NCBI RefSeq assembly: GCF_018129385.1
Contig: NZ_JAFCLN010000014.1
Coordinates: 62,001-126,000, forward strand
Origin: Bradyrhizobium lablabi
GTDB lineage: Bacteria > Pseudomonadota > Alphaproteobacteria > Rhizobiales > Xanthobacteraceae
Length of the DNA stretch: 64,000 bases
Direction of reading: 5' to 3'
This document shows positions 60,886 through 64,000 of this stretch, one piece after another. The notes below the pieces were generated by a model. That model ran no database searches and was not told the origin of the DNA. It saw only the letters and a list, made by a program, of their open reading frames with translations. The translations under genes and the position numbers were made by a program. Each line of letters starts with the position of its first letter. Position 1 is the stretch's first letter.

Positions 60886-61113
60886 ATGACCGACTATCGC
60901 GACAACCAGCATGGCGTGAACGATCCCGTCAGGGGCGCCGACGTGAAGCGCCGGTTTGACGACAACAAGACCCCGCACGAGCGTGCTCAGACGGCGGCCG
61001 ACGTTCGCGCAGAACCGGTGCCATCAGCGGATGAGGAGTTCTTGCCCGAAGCCTTGCGGCGAGCGCCCACGCCGCCGCTCAACAAGCGGACCGGACGAAA
61101 TCCGACGGGCTAG
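60886..61113 (+). CDS. Small hypothetical protein (75 aa)
   Basis: The product is polar and probably disordered: MTDYRDNQHGVNDPVRGADV, then KRRFDDNKTPHERAQ and a Pro-rich end (LRRAPTPPLNKRTGRNPTG). CGGAGC lies seven bases before the ATG at 60886. An upstream frame start was rejected because it has no site and its composition differs. The function is unknown. Confidence 0.6.
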   Translation: MTDYRDNQHGVNDPVRGADVKRRFDDNKTPHERAQTAADVRAEPVPSADEEFLPEALRRAPTPPLNKRTGRNPTG

Positions 61114-61157
61114 CTGTTTGCTCGTAAGCCTGAGCTCTCGTTGCACGCTCAGGCGTC

Positions 61158-61252
61158 ATCACCCGCGAAGGCGGGTGATCCAGTATTCCAGAGGCCGCAG
61201 TGATAGAGTCGAAAGGCCGCGGCATACTGGATACCCCGCTTTCGCGGGGTAT
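61158..61252. repeat. Double-hairpin intergenic repeat
   Basis: ATCACCCGC/GCGGGTGAT and ATACCCCGC/GCGGGGTAT are two hairpins at the ends, and TCCAGTAT/ATACTGGA are inverted between them. It lies between a small gene and the convergent regR gene. Confidence 0.75.
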
Positions 61253-61277
61253 GACGACCATTGATGGGGCCGAGACT

Positions 61278-61835
61278 TTACCTCGGCGCGCGCTTCGCCA
61301 GAATCCGCTGCAAGGTGCGGCGATGCATGTTCAGCCGCCGCGCGGTTTCCGAGACGTTGCGGTTGCACATCTCGTAGATGCGCTGGATGTGCTCCCAGCG
61401 CACGCGGTCGGCCGACATCGGGTTCGACGGCAATTCGGATTTTTCCGTGCCGGTCGCCAGCAGCGCGGCCACCACATCATCGGCATCCGCGGGCTTCGAC
61501 AGATAGTCGACCGCGCCCATCTTCACCGCGGTGACGGCGGTGGCAATGTTGCCGTAGCCGGTCAGCACGATCGCGCGCGCATCGGGGCGCTTGCGCTTCA
61601 GTGCCGAGACCACGTCGAGGCCGTTGCCGTCGCCGAGCCGCAAATCGACCACCGCAAATGCCGGCGCGGCGCGTCCGATCTGCGCCAGCCCGTCGGAGAC
61701 GGTGTCGCAGGAGGTGACGGTGAAACCGCGGGTCTCCATCGCGCGCGACAGGCGCTCCAGAAACGGCTTGTCGTCCTCGACGATCAGAAGCGAGCGGTCG
61801 GCTTGATCGGTCAGTTCAACGGCGGCGGCGGTCAA
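61278..61835 (-). CDS. regR: RegR/ActR-type response regulator
   Basis: The 185-residue product is the length of RegA/ActR proteins. A receiver domain (about residues 14-125) carries the acidic pair in LLIVEDDKPF, the phospho-accepting Asp in AVVDLRLGDG, the Thr in IVLTGYGN and the Lys in YLSKPA. A short linker leads to a Fis-type helix-turn-helix, NVSETARRLNMHRRTLQRIL, whose sequence is almost invariant in the family. I use a TTG at 61835, with AGAGGA eight bases upstream, which also gives the expected length. In Bradyrhizobium RegR controls redox-linked genes including fixR-nifA. Confidence 0.93.
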   Translation of the reverse strand: MTAAAVELTDQADRSLLIVEDDKPFLERLSRAMETRGFTVTSCDTVSDGLAQIGRAAPAFAVVDLRLGDGNGLDVVSALKRKRPDARAIVLTGYGNIATAVTAVKMGAVDYLSKPADADDVVAALLATGTEKSELPSNPMSADRVRWEHIQRIYEMCNRNVSETARRLNMHRRTLQRILAKRAPR

Positions 61836-61943
61836 TGGTTTTGGTCCTCTGTGGCGCTTCCCTAACATATGGCGCGGCAAAGCGGCGCTGCCAAGGCCGC
61901 ACAAAGTTGGCGGGCCGCGACGAAATACCGCTTTGGAAAAGCC

Positions 61944-63260
61944 TTAAGTGGTTGGCTCTTCTTGACTTTCGACCGTTTCGAAGCGATGGCGCGGCCACAC
62001 GATCTGAACCACGGCGCCGTGATCGGGGAAGGTCCGGTTGGTAAACGAGACCTTCGCGCCGGTGCGTTCCAGCAGGGTGCGGGCGATGAAGATGCCAAGG
62101 CCGAGGCCGTTATGCGCGCCGTCATCGGCGCTCGGCCGCCGCGACAGATAGGGTTCTCCGATCCGCTTCAGCATGTCGGGCGCAATCCCGGGGCCGTCGT
62201 CCGAAATCACGATCTCCACGCTGTCGTTGTTCCACCAGGCGTTCACCTCGACCGTCTTGCGCGCGAAATCGACCGCGTTTTCCAGGATGTTGCTGACGCC
62301 ATAGAGAATCGCCGGATTGCGCGCCCCGACCGGCTCGTGGCTGGCGGCCACCGCGATCCTGACCTTGATGTCGACGTCGAAATCGCGGTGCGGCGCCACC
62401 ACTTCCTCGATCAGCGTCGACAGTGGCATGCGGTCGAACGGCGCGCCGCTGGAGGAGAGCTGGGCGATCTTTGCCAGAATGTCGCGGCAGCGCTGCGACT
62501 GCTCGCGCAGGGTCTTGATGTCGGCGGCGAGCGGGCCGTCCTTCACCGTCTTTTCCAGTTCACGCGAGATCAGGAAGATGGTCGACAGCGGCGTGCCGAG
62601 TTCGTGCGCGGCGGCGGCGGCAAGGCCGTCGAGCTGGGTCAGGTGCTGCTCGCGCGTCAGCACCAGTTCGGTGGCGGCGAGCGCGTCGGACAGTTTTCGC
62701 GATTCCTCGGTGACTTGAAAGGCGTAGAGGCTGGTGACGCCGATCGCGAGCAGGATCGAGAGCCAGACGCCGAGCAGATAGATCGGTGGCAGCACCAGCG
62801 GGTCGTCGCGGTCCCATGGCAGCGGCAGATGAAAGAACACCAGCGCGGAAGCGCAGGCGACTGCGAGCAGGCCGAGTGCGATGGTGAAGCGGACCGGCAG
62901 CGCGGTCGACGAGATCAGCACCGGCGCCAGGAACAGGAAGGAGAACGGGTTTTGCAGACCGCCCGTGAAGAACAGGAGCGCCGCCAGTTCGACGATGTTG
63001 AGCGCCAAGAGGCCCGCGGCATAGGGCGGCTCCATCCGCTGCATCGGGTTGAAGGCAACCTGTAGCGCCAGATTGAGCAGTGCGGACAATGCGACGATCA
63101 CAAGGCAGGGGATCACCGCAACGTCGAATTCGAGCCCCTGGGCGACGATGAAGATGGCGCAGAGCTGCCCGAGCGCGGCCAGCCAGCGCAGCCGCAAGAT
63201 CGTATCCAGACGGACATAGCGGCTCGGGTGGCGGAATTCGGAGGCAGCAACGTCGGTCAT
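61944..63260 (-). CDS. regS: RegS/ActS-type redox sensor histidine kinase
   Basis: The 438-residue product has six membrane helices in residues 28-200. The quinone-site heptapeptide of RegB proteins is present as GGLQNPF, between helices. The dimerisation domain has AAAHELGTPLSTI (phospho-acceptor His), and a Cys in SQRCRDIL sits at the redox-active position known in RegB. The catalytic part has NILENAVDFA, DDGPGI and GLGLGIFIA. It should sense the ubiquinone pool or oxygen and phosphorylate RegR, encoded 108 bases downstream. Confidence 0.94.
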   Translation of the reverse strand: MTDVAASEFRHPSRYVRLDTILRLRWLAALGQLCAIFIVAQGLEFDVAVIPCLVIVALSALLNLALQVAFNPMQRMEPPYAAGLLALNIVELAALLFFTGGLQNPFSFLFLAPVLISSTALPVRFTIALGLLAVACASALVFFHLPLPWDRDDPLVLPPIYLLGVWLSILLAIGVTSLYAFQVTEESRKLSDALAATELVLTREQHLTQLDGLAAAAAHELGTPLSTIFLISRELEKTVKDGPLAADIKTLREQSQRCRDILAKIAQLSSSGAPFDRMPLSTLIEEVVAPHRDFDVDIKVRIAVAASHEPVGARNPAILYGVSNILENAVDFARKTVEVNAWWNNDSVEIVISDDGPGIAPDMLKRIGEPYLSRRPSADDGAHNGLGLGIFIARTLLERTGAKVSFTNRTFPDHGAVVQIVWPRHRFETVESQEEPTT

Positions 63261-63306
63261 TTCAGTAGTTTAGCGATGCCGCGTTCCGACTACAAATCCA
63301 CGTGGC

Positions 63307-63429
63307 TGTCGTCCCGGCGAAAGCCGGGACCCATACGCCGCGGCGGAGTGGTTTGGGAAAACTGGCTGACGCCGTCGCTAGAGCAACTCAACCCTGTGGT
63401 TATGGGTCCCGGCGTTCGCCGGGACGACA
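63307..63429. repeat. Palindromic repeat, family copy 3
   Basis: It has the same ends (TGTCGTCCCGG and CCGGGACGACA) and inner words ACCCATACGCCGCGG and GGTTATGGGTCC as the copies at 54711 and 57697. It lies in the divergent gap between regS and the ABC gene. Confidence 0.85.
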
Positions 63430-63489
63430 CATAACTGGCCATGACGACGCCTTGCGCCCGCCGCCGCAATGTTTCAATGAACGGTCTCC

Positions 63490-64000
63490 ATGGCGATCAC
63501 AGAAGAAACGCGAGCGCAGTTTCCCGCCACCGACCCCCCGGGATCGGCGGCCATTGCCGTCGAGCATCTCTCCAAATCCTACAAGACCACCCGCGCGGTG
63601 GACGATGTGTCGTTCCGCATCGCGCGCGGCAGCATCACCGGCCTGCTCGGCGGCAACGGCGCCGGCAAGACCACCACCATCGCCATGATCATGGGCCTCG
63701 TGCTGCCGACCTCGGGCCGTATCGATGTGCTCGGCCATCCCATTCCCGGCGAGAGCGATGCGGTGCGGGAGCGGATGAATTTTGAAAGCCCCTATGTCGA
63801 TATGCCGATGCGGCTGACGGTGCGGCAGAATCTCACCATCTTCGGCCGCCTCTATGCGGTGCCGCATCTGAAGGAGCGTATCGCGCAGCTCGCGTCCGAT
63901 CTTGATCTTGGCGATTTCCTCGACCGCGCCAACGGAAAGCTTTCCGCCGGCCAGAAGACCCGCGTGGCGCTGGCGAAGGCGCTGATCAACGATCCGGAAT
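63490..64000 (+). CDS. ABC transporter ATP-binding protein (3' end off the right edge)
   Basis: From the ATG at 63490 the frame is open to the right edge (170 codons). The nucleotide-binding domain has Walker A GGNGAGKTTTIA near residue 60, a Q-loop-like MNFESPYVDMPMRLTVRQNL, and the signature LSAGQKTRVALAKALINDPE. The Walker B motif lies beyond the window. This pattern fits drug- or lipid-type exporters (ABC-2 class), whose permease gene probably follows. Confidence 0.9.
   Translation, partial: MAITEETRAQFPATDPPGSAAIAVEHLSKSYKTTRAVDDVSFRIARGSITGLLGGNGAGKTTTIAMIMGLVLPTSGRIDVLGHPIPGESDAVRERMNFESPYVDMPMRLTVRQNLTIFGRLYAVPHLKERIAQLASDLDLGDFLDRANGKLSAGQKTRVALAKALINDPE

Overview
The window looks like a chromosome segment of Bradyrhizobium or a close relative in the Nitrobacteraceae (Alphaproteobacteria). 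The signs are high G+C, a RegS/RegR-type redox two-component pair, an MmcB-family repair protein, an RMD1-family (DUF155) protein, many palindromic intergenic repeats of the kind scattered through Bradyrhizobium genomes, and a crowd of tiny helical or Cys-rich hypothetical proteins typical of that genus. No rRNA, CRISPR array or complete insertion sequence was seen. There is one tRNA.

The window has two halves that meet at a tRNA-Arg(CCG) gene (25676..25752, minus strand). The left half (1..25.6 kb) is accessory in character. It holds a membrane-anchored alpha/beta hydrolase cut by the left edge, a DUF421 protein, a pair of envelope/general-stress genes, a stand-alone LigD-type ATP-dependent DNA ligase, about a dozen very small genes, a large beta-propeller/FG-GAP repeat protein, a large serine recombinase, an acyltransferase with an SGNH tail, an SRAP (HMCES/YedK) protein, a lipoprotein operon with a KTSC protein, and several wrecks: a doubly frameshifted zinc-ribbon gene, the 5' scrap of a UvrD-type helicase, and a broken duplicate of the lipoprotein operon. 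Next to the tRNA lies the most interesting item, a two-gene unit (19562..24983) made of a nitrilase-fold protein and an SMC/Rad50-like ATPase with a CPLCG hook. It is built like an anti-phage or anti-plasmid defence module, but it is not an architecture I can name.

The right half (25.9..64 kb) is dense, high-G+C and core-like. In order it carries a cyclic-nucleotide-binding patatin phospholipase, a RelE/HigA-like toxin-antitoxin pair, an LLM flavin monooxygenase, a muconolactone-isomerase-like protein, YccF, a run of cyclic-di-GMP enzymes (GGDEF, GGDEF-EAL, GGDEF-EAL) followed by an HWE histidine kinase, a beta-lactamase-fold hydrolase, an SDR dehydrogenase, a cupin, a cytochrome P450, an ABC substrate-binding protein, a second LLM oxidoreductase, a polytopic membrane protein with a second acyltransferase, the soluble transhydrogenase SthA, an MFS exporter, a PHB-depolymerase-like esterase, an MBL hydrolase, an RMD1-family protein, a solitary second LpxD, an alpha-glucosidase, a VWA protein, MmcB, small proteins, RegR/RegS and the start of an ABC transporter ATPase cut by the right edge.

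Functional links that the layout supports are these. The nitrilase and SMC genes overlap by 14 bases and should be translated together. The GGDEF and GGDEF-EAL genes overlap by a few bases and probably tune cyclic-di-GMP together. The three lipoprotein-operon genes touch or overlap. RegS and RegR lie together and should form one phosphorelay. All calls rest on reading the sequence; no database search was run.
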